A stretch of 25,006 bases of DNA from a virus: positions 1-25,006 of the IMG/VR virus record IMGVR_UViG_3300036766_000116; one strand, written 5' to 3'. The notes below the pieces were generated by a model. It searched no databases. It was not told the DNA's origin and saw only the letters and a program-made list of their open reading frames with translations. Made by a program: the position numbers and the translations under genes. Positions 1 to 5,529 of this stretch are shown here, one piece after another. The stretch's first letter is position 1. Every line of letters starts with the position of its first letter.

Positions 1-297
1 TGTATTCTGCCAACGCCTGAGCCTTGACCTTCTTGTATTCTGCCAACGCCTGAGCCGTGACCTTCTTGTATTCTGCCAACGCCGGAGCCGTGACCTTCTC
101 GTATTCTGCCCACGTCTGAGCCGTGACCTTCTTGTATTCTGCCAACGCCTGAGCCTTGACCTTCTTGTATTCTGCCAACGCCTGAGCCGTGACCTTCTTG
201 TATTCTGCCAACGCCTGAGCCTTGACCTTCTTGTATTCTGCCAACGCCTGAGCCTTGACCTTCTCGTATTCTGCCAACGCCGGAGCCGTGAGTAATC
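1..297 (-). repeat. Nine tandem copies of a 33-bp coding repeat
   Basis: Units of exactly 33 bp begin at 1, 34, 67, 100, 133, 166, 199, 232 and 265; the array probably continues past the left edge. On the minus strand each unit encodes 11 residues. Copies differ at only five sites: K/E, K/T, Q/P, L/W and A/T. Every one of these changes alters the amino acid; I see no silent difference. The last unit (265-297) joins the unique N-terminal region. Near-identity points to recent expansion. Confidence 0.97.
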
Positions 298-631
298 TCA
301 AAAGCGCATCGTCAATCTTGCCACATCGCTTGACGTGACGGATCAACGCAGACGCACTACCGGCGATCCCCTTGTATGCAGACTTGAGCAGTTTCAATTC
401 CTTCTTGTCCGGTTCGCCCGAAACGAGAGTAAACTTGTTCCAAGCGGAAAAGTCTGATTCAATGGAAAAGACTTTCTGACCGGGCAGGTTCTCGTTCCAG
501 CCAACCTTTTCGAGTTCTGTCTTGTTGTCTTTGACAAGCTGCGAGTGTGAACCGATGCCCGTCAGAACGATGTTCTTCGTCCGCTTTCCGGGCTTGAACT
601 GTATGAGTGATACAATGGCTCCTTGACACAT
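1..631 (-). CDS. Unknown protein with C-terminal 11-residue tandem repeats (partial)
   Basis: The frame starts at an ATG at 631 behind AGGAGGT and stays open to the left edge, so the C-terminus is missing. The first ~110 residues form a non-repeated domain beginning MCQGAIVSLIQFKPG, with several Lys and Trp residues and no motif I can name. From about residue 112 it becomes a tandem array of an 11-residue unit close to KVKAQALAEYK. Eleven-residue (hendecad) periodicity with Ala/Leu and regular charged residues fits a long alpha-helix or coiled coil. Proteins with repeats of the APALAEYEKV kind are, to my recollection, common in phages and lack an assigned function. The Met-Cys start would expose an N-terminal Cys after Met removal; a catalytic or modified Cys is only speculation. 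It is the last visible gene of the operon starting near 2265. Confidence 0.85.
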   Translation of the reverse strand, partial: MCQGAIVSLIQFKPGKRTKNIVLTGIGSHSQLVKDNKTELEKVGWNENLPGQKVFSIESDFSAWNKFTLVSGEPDKKELKLLKSAYKGIAGSASALIRHVKRCGKIDDALLRLLTAPALAEYEKVKAQALAEYKKVKAQALAEYKKVTAQALAEYKKVKAQALAEYKKVTAQTWAEYEKVTAPALAEYKKVTAQALAEYKKVKAQALAEY

Positions 632-655
632 AATACCTCCTGCTGGTTAGAAAAA

Positions 656-1063
656 TTATTGTCTTGCTCCTGATACTGACAGCATCTGATTGTTAAGTGT
701 AGCACCGATCAGCTTCGGGTGAGTTTTGAACAGCCTCGAAACAGACTCACCAAACGGGGACTGATAGAACAGCACCATCCGGCGAATGACAAGCAAGTCC
801 ATAAAGAACCAACGAGCATCACCCCCGAACAACGGATCGTCGCTATGCAGTCGTGCGTAGGCAACTTCCAACCTCGCAACCGCCGTGAATGTCTGGCAGC
901 GCAGGGCTTTTCTCATCGCAGAACGAGCGACCATCAGGAGTGCGGATTGGGTCGTTGACAGTGTTCCATTGAGTTCGGCAAGGTTTGCTTCTCTGCGAGC
1001 GTCCAGCAACTCAATCGCTGACGTTGCCTTCTTTGTCATTTGGTATAGTTCTCGGTAGGTCAT
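656..1063 (-). CDS. Unknown 135-residue phage protein
   Basis: I chose the ATG at 1063 because AGGTGAG lies just upstream, and because it lets the gene begin 5 nt after the previous gene's stop; a longer in-frame extension would overlap that gene. The protein begins MTYRELYQMTKKATSAIELL and is largely helical in character, with a basic central part (SAMRKALRCQTFTAVARLEV), an aromatic stretch (ARWFFMDLLVIRRMVLFY) and a C-terminus without a recognisable motif. There is no signal peptide or convincing membrane helix. I do not recognise a family. It lies in the left operon with a methyltransferase-like gene, so a role in DNA or host interaction is possible but not shown. Confidence 0.75.
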   Translation of the reverse strand: MTYRELYQMTKKATSAIELLDARREANLAELNGTLSTTQSALLMVARSAMRKALRCQTFTAVARLEVAYARLHSDDPLFGGDARWFFMDLLVIRRMVLFYQSPFGESVSRLFKTHPKLIGATLNNQMLSVSGARQ

Positions 1064-1067
1064 TGTC

Positions 1068-1391
1068 TCACCTTTCTTCGAGTCGTGAATCGTCTTCGTC
1101 CTGGATGTCCGGGCTGATGTGTTCGCCGGATTCAAGGAAATCGGTCTTTGGAACAAATTCAGTTATCGGAGCAAGGTAAATGATTTTCAGGCCGTCAACT
1201 ACTGTGTGAAAATGCATCCAGCTACCGTCCGGGCCATCATTTACAATCTTGTTATCCCCAGCCAATCGCTTGAAATCCGAAGGGTATTGGATGTGCACAC
1301 TGTCTGACTGGATTCCCGTCAATCCGTTACCGTAGCGGGCTGCAAAAAGTGCTTGTAGGTCTTTGAGTTCTTTGAGCGTGATGGGTTCCAT
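1068..1391 (-). CDS. Unknown 107-residue protein with acidic tail
   Basis: It starts at the ATG at 1391, preceded by GGAGGACGCA, one of several starts here that share the GGAGGACA-type site. The protein opens MEPITLKELKDLQALFAARYG, followed by a likely mixed alpha/beta part (SVHIQYPSDFKRL, MHFHTVVDGLKIIYLAP) and ends in an acidic and charged tail (PDIQDEDDSRLEER). It is soluble and has no recognised motif. Its start lies about 30 nt downstream of the imperfect multi-stem element at 1420-1490, which may affect its expression. Function unknown. Confidence 0.75.
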   Translation of the reverse strand: MEPITLKELKDLQALFAARYGNGLTGIQSDSVHIQYPSDFKRLAGDNKIVNDGPDGSWMHFHTVVDGLKIIYLAPITEFVPKTDFLESGEHISPDIQDEDDSRLEER

Positions 1392-1419
1392 TGCGTCCTC
1401 CGTTTGCGGTTAAATGAAT

Positions 1420-1490
1420 CGGCGTAGTCTCGGTTGAGAACCGATACCCATCGGCACCGCTGACAATGGGAGCAGGAAGCAACTACGCCG
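1420..1490 (-). other. Inverted-repeat element, possible structured leader
   Basis: CGGCGTAGT (1420-1428) and ACTACGCCG (1482-1490) form a perfect 9-bp closing stem around 53 nt. Inside, on the minus strand, CCGAT/ATCGG can form one hairpin and TCGGTT/AACCGA another. The two share the TCGG segment, so they exclude each other. The element fills the gap between the methyltransferase-like gene (stop 1497) and the gene starting at 1391. No T-tract follows, so it is not an intrinsic terminator. It may be a cis-regulatory RNA. Confidence 0.45.
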
Positions 1491-1496
1491 AAAGTG

Positions 1497-2048
1497 TCAT
1501 AAGTTTCCCCATTGTTCCGCCATTGCTTGAGCGATGCCTTGATACGTGCGCGATCTGTTCTTCCATCTGTCAGGCCCCGGCGGCTCTCTATGCACCCTTG
1601 CCACGCGTCCCTCAACGATATTCGTCGGTTTCAATGCTGGTAGGTTTTTGAGCCATAGACAGGTCGCCTTTGTTTCCCCGTGTCCGAATTGCCAAGGCTG
1701 AATGATTTGATCTGGCTTTCGGAACCGTGTCGATAAAACGCCTATTGGGTTCTCCCCTGCAATCTTCGGTATGTGGCAACCCATAAGCCGTTTGAATGAT
1801 TGAATGTCTCTCTTCTGCGCTTCCAGCTTGTCCTTGAACCAACGTGCCCCACTTACCGCCATATTGGTGCAAGGCCAGAAGAAAATCATCATATCCCATC
1901 CATTGCAAAGATGAATAAATATATCATCCTGAATATGCGGCCCCGGTCTTTCGCTTGGCAGGTAATCACAGGAGACCGCATCGTGTCCACGTTTCAAAAA
2001 TTCATCCCTGACTATCCCTGAAAATTCACAAGCTACAAGCACTCTCAT
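1497..2048 (-). CDS. Short DNA cytosine-methyltransferase-like protein
   Basis: The 183-residue protein carries the landmarks of phage short C5-cytosine methyltransferase-like proteins. A cofactor-binding start, VLVACEFSGIVRDEF (residues 3-17), is followed by GHDAVSCDYLPSERPGPHIQ. A Pro-Cys catalytic-type motif (FWPCT, 57-61) is followed by GARWF, and an ENP motif sits at 99-101. It is far shorter than bacterial C5 enzymes of more than 300 residues, and no separate target-recognition domain is visible. Trp-Pro-Cys replaces the usual Pro-Pro-Cys. The likely role is protecting phage DNA from host restriction, but activity is uncertain. The ATG at 2048 overlaps the stop of the 57-residue gene (TAATG), so translation is probably coupled; GGAG lies upstream. 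Confidence 0.8.
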   Translation of the reverse strand: MRVLVACEFSGIVRDEFLKRGHDAVSCDYLPSERPGPHIQDDIFIHLCNGWDMMIFFWPCTNMAVSGARWFKDKLEAQKRDIQSFKRLMGCHIPKIAGENPIGVLSTRFRKPDQIIQPWQFGHGETKATCLWLKNLPALKPTNIVEGRVARVHREPPGPDRWKNRSRTYQGIAQAMAEQWGNL

Positions 2049-2221
2049 TACTCATTTTCTCCATTATGGATGTTCTTTCCCATTGCTTGCCGTTTTGCAA
2101 TAACGGAGACAACGGCACGAACATTGAGAAAGCGAAAATCCCACTGTCTCAGAAGTTCTGTTTTCTCTTCTTTGGTCATTCTCATTTTGTCGATTGCGTT
2201 TTTTGCTTGATCGTGGGTCAT
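2048..2221 (-). CDS. Small 57-residue protein, first gene of the left operon
   Basis: It starts at the ATG at 2221 behind AAGGAGCACCGCA and ends in TAA overlapping the methyltransferase start. The product begins MTHDQAKNAIDKMRMTKEEK and is charged and probably helical (TELLRQWDFRFLNVRAVVSV), ending GKNIHNGENE. The good ribosome-binding site, coupled overlap and nearby promoter support it over the longer overlapping frame here, which has no such features. Function unknown. It could be a small DNA-binding or accessory protein, but no helix-turn-helix is evident. Confidence 0.75.
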   Translation of the reverse strand: MTHDQAKNAIDKMRMTKEEKTELLRQWDFRFLNVRAVVSVIAKRQAMGKNIHNGENE

Positions 2222-2250
2222 TGCGGTGCTCCTTGCGGTGGTGGAGGTTT

Positions 2251-2265
2251 GTCGCTATCTGCGAC
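2251..2265 (-). promoter_or_regulatory. Start-proximal hairpin or operator
   Basis: GTCGC-AGATA-GCGAC is a perfect 5-bp inverted repeat with a 5-nt spacer, located exactly where transcription from the 2272-2300 promoter would begin. It could be an operator half-site pair or a 5' stem that stabilises the message. Confidence 0.4.
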
Positions 2266-2271
2266 TGGTAT

Positions 2272-2300
2272 AAGATAGACCTTTCAGCCGTTAATGTCAA
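2272..2300 (-). promoter_or_regulatory. Sigma70-like promoter of the left operon
   Basis: On the minus strand TTGACA (2300-2295) is followed after 17 bp by TATCTT (2277-2272). Transcription would start near 2265, about 44 nt before the 57-residue gene. It sits just after the lysis-gene terminator, so the left operon is an independent transcription unit. It has the same architecture as the plus-strand promoter at 5141-5169. Confidence 0.75.
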
Positions 2301-2379
2301 GGATTATTTTATTTATTTTAAGTCATAACACCCTTGTAAACATTGGCTATTTTGACCATAAACAGGCCAGTATATAAGC

Positions 2380-2412
2380 AAAAACCCCGCCCCAACTTGC
2401 GTCAGGACGGGG
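2380..2412 (-). terminator. Intrinsic terminator of the late/lysis operon
   Basis: Minus-strand RNA forms a stem of CCCCGUCCU with GGGGCGGGG (nine pairs including two G-U wobbles) around a 10-nt loop, followed directly by five U (2384-2380). The wobbles pair only in minus-strand RNA. It lies 44 nt past the stop of the last lysis gene. Confidence 0.88.
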
Positions 2413-2455
2413 CAGGAAGGACATCAGGACGATGCCAGCAACATCGGCCCGAAGC

Positions 2456-3091
2456 CTATTTGAGAAAGTATATCCCCAGCTTAATCAGTATCGCAGTCCA
2501 CCCACCAATGGCTGCGTACTTCCAATAGGGAGAAAGTTTGTCGATAAATTGCGATGCGTCAATCTGAAAATCAGCGTTGTGAATGAGAGTGTAAGGAGAG
2601 TGATTTTGAACGTAACCGTAGAGGATGTCATTCTTTGCCTGCGTGATAGCGACCGTGATTGAATCCCGGCCTGCTATCGTCGCAATCGTGACCGACGATG
2701 AATCGAAAAACCCTTGAATCGTCATCCAGGTATCAGTCGTGTCAAAGTATGAAACGACTCCATCCCGATACCTCACCGGAATCCGCACCGTATCTGTCTT
2801 GATTTCCATCTTTGCGCTGATGAGCGTCAGTATCTTTTGGTCTTTCGCTTCGATTGCCTTGCGTAATTGAGATGACTTGGCGACGGATTGCATCAAATCG
2901 TTATTGATGCTGACCACCTTCGTTGACAGCGAGTCGTTGATCCGCTTCAACGGAAAGAGTGATGCGAGTTCGTTGTTTGCCTGGATGAGATCATTGCGGT
3001 GTTCTGCGCTGGAAATTTTCCACCATATGCCTCCGGTGACAATAATTGCCACAAGCAAGGCAATGATAAACAGGAGCATCTTGCTGGTCAT
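2456..3091 (-). CDS. Membrane-anchored coiled-coil protein of the lysis region
   Basis: The ATG at 3091 behind GAGGACACT was chosen; a longer frame upstream lacks a ribosome-binding site and overlaps the transglycosylase. The 211 residues contain an N-terminal membrane helix (about 5-24, LLFIIALLVAIIVTGG), a helical heptad-like part (about 28-90), a beta-rich middle (TDTVRIPVRYRDGVVSYF and DTTDTW) and a second hydrophobic helix at the C-terminus (about 190-209). It is last in the lysis cassette, just before the terminator. Position and topology resemble accessory lysis or spanin-like proteins, but no spanin motif is seen. Similar small anchored proteins with a DTVRIP-like stretch occur in phages of Bacteroidota; that is recollection, not a search result. 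Confidence 0.72.
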   Translation of the reverse strand: MTSKMLLFIIALLVAIIVTGGIWWKISSAEHRNDLIQANNELASLFPLKRINDSLSTKVVSINNDLMQSVAKSSQLRKAIEAKDQKILTLISAKMEIKTDTVRIPVRYRDGVVSYFDTTDTWMTIQGFFDSSSVTIATIAGRDSITVAITQAKNDILYGYVQNHSPYTLIHNADFQIDASQFIDKLSPYWKYAAIGGWTAILIKLGIYFLK

Positions 3092-3098
3092 AGTGTCC

Positions 3099-3590
3099 TC
3101 AGATAGAATAAAGTTGAGTAGCTTCAAATCTGTGTTTGAGCACCGAAGATGGGTAGGCGACGTTCGAGCCGCCATTCCAATACAATAGCCCTTTCTCAAT
3201 ACTACCGTGTGCAAGGTCTATTTTCTTCTTGATCCACTTGCAGCCCGTCTCTATTTGCAGACCGGGGTTGATACAGTAACCGAGAATGAATGTCGTTGAG
3301 TGATACTCCTCTGACGGCAAGGCTCCAAGTTCCCGCAATGATTCACCCATCATTTGCATCACTCCCCAACTCGAGGAGAGAATGACTTTCGTCACTGGGT
3401 CATAGTTGCCCTTGTCGATGTATTTGTAGAAAAATCCCTGCTCAAGTCTGATTGAATCGCAGACATAAAGACCTTCACGAGTCCGGCGGGCTTCTTGACG
3501 GCACAAGGCAATCAAAAGAAACGGGTCAATATCCTGAGCTTGTCCTTCTTTCTTGCAGAGTGTCCAGAGATCGGCTTCTGAGATATTCAT
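3099..3590 (-). CDS. Lytic transglycosylase-type endolysin (SLT/goose-lysozyme fold)
   Basis: This 163-residue enzyme would cleave peptidoglycan glycan strands for host lysis. LLIALCRQEA (25-34) holds the likely catalytic Glu33. SSWGVMQMMGESL (73-85) is the typical SxGxxQ region of lytic transglycosylases. IETGCKWIKKKI (113-124) and YWNGG (137-141) match the late motifs of the SLT fold. No signal peptide is present, so it needs holin-type help to reach the periplasm. The ATG at 3590 has GGAGG upstream and overlaps the preceding gene's stop by four bases. A structural, virion-associated lysozyme is less likely given the membrane-protein neighbours. Confidence 0.85.
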   Translation of the reverse strand: MNISEADLWTLCKKEGQAQDIDPFLLIALCRQEARRTREGLYVCDSIRLEQGFFYKYIDKGNYDPVTKVILSSSWGVMQMMGESLRELGALPSEEYHSTTFILGYCINPGLQIETGCKWIKKKIDLAHGSIEKGLLYWNGGSNVAYPSSVLKHRFEATQLYSI

Positions 3591-4006
3591 AGCAACCTCC
3601 ACCAAACTATCAGACAAGTGTAGAACAGCCCGACTATCCAAACGACCGGGATGACCCCGATGAACCCGAGTGCATCTGTGATTGACTCTGATGTGTCGGG
3701 TTTGTCAAAAGGATTGTCCACGTAGTAGAACATATCCTCAGCGATTGCAGCACTTGGAAGAAAGAATATCACACCGAGAAAGCGGTTCGTGAAATTCCAT
3801 ACCAAAGCGTCTGCACAAAAAGCGTAGAGAACAAACGTGAGGAACATCGGAATATGATACCCCGCAACGAACACCCACAAGTCCGGCGGGCCGATATGAA
3901 AATCCCTGTCACCGAAGATGAACTTCTCCCATCGTGCGATTGCTATGGCAAAGAGGAAGAACCCACCGAGAGCGATCAGCGTGGCAAAGTTCCATTCACT
4001 TTCCAT
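3587..4006 (-). CDS. Four-helix membrane protein of the lysis region
   Basis: The 139-residue protein has about four hydrophobic helices: ATLIALGGFFLFAIAIA near residue 10, LWVFVAGYHIPMFLTFVLY near 45, FLGVIFFLPSAAIAEDMF near 80, and a C-terminal FIGVIPVVWIVGLFYTCLIV. I chose the ATG at 4006, with AGGT seven bases before it; a GTG three bases further upstream is possible. The start overlaps the preceding stop by one base (TGATG), and the end overlaps the transglycosylase start. Function unknown; a holin or holin-modulating role is inferred only from position. Confidence 0.7.
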   Translation of the reverse strand: MESEWNFATLIALGGFFLFAIAIARWEKFIFGDRDFHIGPPDLWVFVAGYHIPMFLTFVLYAFCADALVWNFTNRFLGVIFFLPSAAIAEDMFYYVDNPFDKPDTSESITDALGFIGVIPVVWIVGLFYTCLIVWWRLL

Positions 4007-4335
4007 CACTTTACCTGTTGGCTGTTGGGAGTCGTTGACAGTTCGTCCTTGTGCATCTGCTCAAACTTGCGGATGATTCCGGTGTTGTTGAGCACCGTGT
4101 TGATGACGAAAAGGAGGACTGGAATGATGACGACAAGGGCCCCGCCAGCCATCCATCTGAATCGTTCAAGCACTCCGATACGACCGTTTGTTATCTTTGC
4201 CAGTTCTTCGATTTTGCCCAATGTAACGGCCATTCCATCCAGTTTGTTTGTGATGGTTAAGTGTTCCATCTCATTCTGAACGAAGGCAGACGAAAGAACG
4301 AATCGGGTTTTGTTTCCTTTTGTAGTCTGATTCAT
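4006..4335 (-). CDS. Single-helix membrane protein, XhlA-like layout
   Basis: The protein has a helical N-terminal part with repeated hydrophobic spacing (NEMEHLTITNKLDGMAVTLG), an Asn-Gly-Arg turn before a charged stretch (TNGRIGVLERFRW), then one membrane helix (MAGGALVVIIPVLLFVINTV) and a short polar tail. This layout resembles the XhlA/phage hemolysin-type accessory lysis proteins, though similarity is general. The start at the ATG at 4335 gives 109 residues; a GTG at 4347 in the same frame would add four. Neither has a strong ribosome-binding site, so coupling to the upstream gene ending at 4351 is likely. Confidence 0.65.
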   Translation of the reverse strand: MNQTTKGNKTRFVLSSAFVQNEMEHLTITNKLDGMAVTLGKIEELAKITNGRIGVLERFRWMAGGALVVIIPVLLFVINTVLNNTGIIRKFEQMHKDELSTTPNSQQVK

Positions 4336-4350
4336 GGCCGTTCTCACGTT

Positions 4351-4674
4351 TTAAGGTTGAGGTGTGAATTTGTCCATCAGTTTCTTTTTCACCCACGCAA
4401 AGAACGGGTCAATGATAAACTTTCCGACATAGTTCCAGAATAGAACCGAGAACGCCATCGTCAGCAGGAAACCTGTCAAGAGTGCCTGCCAATCGGCGAA
4501 TGACATACCAGGTAGAAATGAAGTCTTGAGCAACGTAACAACGAACGCCGTGATTGCCAATAACCAGTTGCTCGACAATCTCGCCTGTAGTTGATTGAAT
4601 GCTGAGACGATGAACGACGTAATAATTGCAACGACAAGCAACGTCTGTAACTGTTCACTTGTGAATATGTCCAT
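4351..4674 (-). CDS. Putative holin (three membrane helices)
   Basis: The 107-residue protein has three predicted membrane helices: LLVVAIITSFIVSAFN (12-27), WLLAITAFVVTLLKTSFL (37-54) and LLTGFLLTMAFSVLFWNYVG (65-84). A basic C-terminal tail, WVKKKLMDKFTPQP, follows. Size, three helices and charged tail match class I holins, which make the membrane lesion that lets the endolysin out. Family membership cannot be proven by eye. The ATG at 4674 has a very strong site (GGAGGAGGACACA). Confidence 0.7.
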   Translation of the reverse strand: MDIFTSEQLQTLLVVAIITSFIVSAFNQLQARLSSNWLLAITAFVVTLLKTSFLPGMSFADWQALLTGFLLTMAFSVLFWNYVGKFIIDPFFAWVKKKLMDKFTPQP

Positions 4675-4793
4675 TGTGTCCTCCTCCTATTTTTTAGCGT
4701 TGACCTCATCCAGTTTGCGGTTGATGTCCCGAATAGTAGTTCTCCAATGTTGTTCCGATTGTTCGTCTCAAGTCATCCTGAGCACGAATTTGA
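4675..4793 (-). other. Gene-free gap with possible coding remnant
   Basis: No complete gene is seen. One minus-strand frame ends KLDEVNAKK followed by TAG just before the holin's ribosome-binding site and reads like a coiled-coil C-terminus (EQSEQHWRTTIRDIN before it). It is interrupted upstream by an in-frame TGA and lacks a start. This may be the tail of a decayed gene. Confidence 0.3.
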
Positions 4794-5120
4794 CTACTTT
4801 TTGAGCTTTGTTGAGTCCATTGGGGCAAGCGTCGGATCACCCACCGCTGTGGCGAGTCCGTTGTAAAGCCCAATCATTTCCCTGAGTTGACCGTCATTGT
4901 CCAGTATTTCCTGTTGCCGCTTCTGAATGGCATTCTTGATCTGTGCCATTCTCTCCGAGACTTTGGATTTATCCAGTGTGACAGATTGAGCTTTCAGACT
5001 GTCCGGCCTTGACTGTCCAAAAGCCAATGAAAAGCACCCGTGAATCATTAGGCCCAAAATGGCGAAGAAAATCAGGGCTTTCAAATGGCTCGTGAGCATT
5101 TCTTTCGTTGCTGGTTTCAT
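4794..5120 (-). CDS. Small exported or membrane-anchored protein
   Basis: It starts at the ATG at 5120 behind GGGAGGACACA. The 108-residue product has an N-terminal hydrophobic helix (about 13-34, LKALIFFAILGLMIHGCFSL) that could be a membrane anchor or a signal peptide cut near AFG-QS. A mostly helical charged region follows (KVSERMAQIKNAIQKRQQEI). The Cys in IHGC weakly resembles a lipobox. It is the first gene of the lysis cassette. A spanin subunit is possible but the sequence does not show it. Confidence 0.7.
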   Translation of the reverse strand: MKPATKEMLTSHLKALIFFAILGLMIHGCFSLAFGQSRPDSLKAQSVTLDKSKVSERMAQIKNAIQKRQQEILDNDGQLREMIGLYNGLATAVGDPTLAPMDSTKLKK

Positions 5121-5140
5121 TGTGTCCTCCCAAAATTAAC

Positions 5141-5169
5141 TTGACAAACATCTGTGAATTAGCTACCTT
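5141..5169 (+). promoter_or_regulatory. Plus-strand sigma70-like promoter
   Basis: TTGACA (5141-5146), 17-bp spacer, TACCTT (5164-5169). The predicted start is near 5176-5177, exactly where GGACGTAA begins, the segment that can pair with the terminator loop downstream. It is the only clear plus-strand promoter in the window. Confidence 0.7.
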
Positions 5170-5175
5170 GCCTAT

Positions 5176-5273
5176 GGACGTAAGCAGAACAACATAGGCT
5201 TTTGTTTCATCAACCCGCCATCGCTGGCTTTTCTGTTACGTCCAAGTTGCAACAGCGTTGAGCGGGTTTTTTG
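5176..5273 (+). ncRNA. Structured short RNA or transcription attenuator with pseudoknot potential
   Basis: A transcript from the promoter at 5141-5169 would be about 97 nt and end at the terminator at 5212-5272. Its first bases, GGACGTAA-g-CAG (5176-5187), pair with CTGTTACGTCC (5233-5243) in 11 base pairs with one bulged G. The second strand lies inside the terminator loop, so the two helices interleave as an H-type pseudoknot or compete as alternatives. A small hairpin (GAACAA with TTGTTT, about 5187-5207) and GCCA-TCGC-TGGC (5217-5228) are further options. It matches no known riboswitch class I can recall. It may be a stand-alone small RNA or an attenuator of the lipoprotein gene. Confidence 0.55.
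5212..5272 (+). terminator. Intrinsic terminator within the short RNA
   Basis: AACCCGC-CA-T-CGCTG pairs with CAGCG-T-TG-A-GCGGGTT, 14 base pairs with a T-T mismatch and one bulged A around a 26-nt loop. The stem runs into TTTTTT (5267-5272). There is no T-tract on the other strand, so it acts on plus-strand transcripts. Confidence 0.75.
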
Positions 5274-5529
5274 TTCGGATAGTCCGCCGCCAAACTTGTG
5301 CGCCAGCAAGCGCTTGGAACAGGTAAGTTGTTTTTTGTTCACAAGATTCATCGGAGCAATAGAGTATCCCACCGAGCATCTCAATAGGGCCTCTCCGGGG
5401 GGAATCAAAAACCACCGCGAAGATGAAAAGACTCTTTCCGGGCTGGCAGTGAAAAACAAAGAGCACACGGCAAGCGAAGCGAGCCGTCGGCGCTGTTCAG
5501 CCGGTCTTTCAATATCTGAGAGGTTCATT
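5273..5529 (+). other. Non-coding leader before the lipoprotein gene
   Basis: No convincing gene is present on either strand. CAAACTT (5291-5297) can pair imperfectly with AAGTTG (5325-5330), followed by TTTTTT (5331-5336), which might be a weak second terminator. CAAGCGCTTG (5307-5316) is a 10-bp palindrome. Further on are hairpins CGGC-aagcgaagcga-GCCG (about 5468-5486) and CTG-TT-CAG just before the ribosome-binding site. An open plus-strand frame crosses the region, but it lacks a ribosome-binding site and has a low-complexity, unprotein-like composition. Confidence 0.45.

Noticed and set aside
1-297. CRISPR array
   Set aside because: Repeats are contiguous with no spacers and are an in-frame part of a coding sequence.
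1420-1490. tRNA-like element
   Set aside because: The length and closing stem fit and a weak T-arm-like segment exists, but the D-arm and 7-nt anticodon loop do not form and the T-loop consensus is missing.
1319-1615. Minus-strand 98-residue frame with a CSHCQRC motif
   Set aside because: It overlaps the ends of two better-supported genes, has no start with a ribosome-binding site in the gap, and the Cys motif comes from the structured gap sequence.
2064-2300. Minus-strand 78-residue frame
   Set aside because: It begins upstream of the predicted transcript start, lacks a ribosome-binding site and covers the 57-residue gene, which has better start and coupling signals.
5296-5529. Longer N-terminus for the lipoprotein
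   Set aside because: It would bury the signal peptide, has no ribosome-binding site, and its composition is not protein-like.
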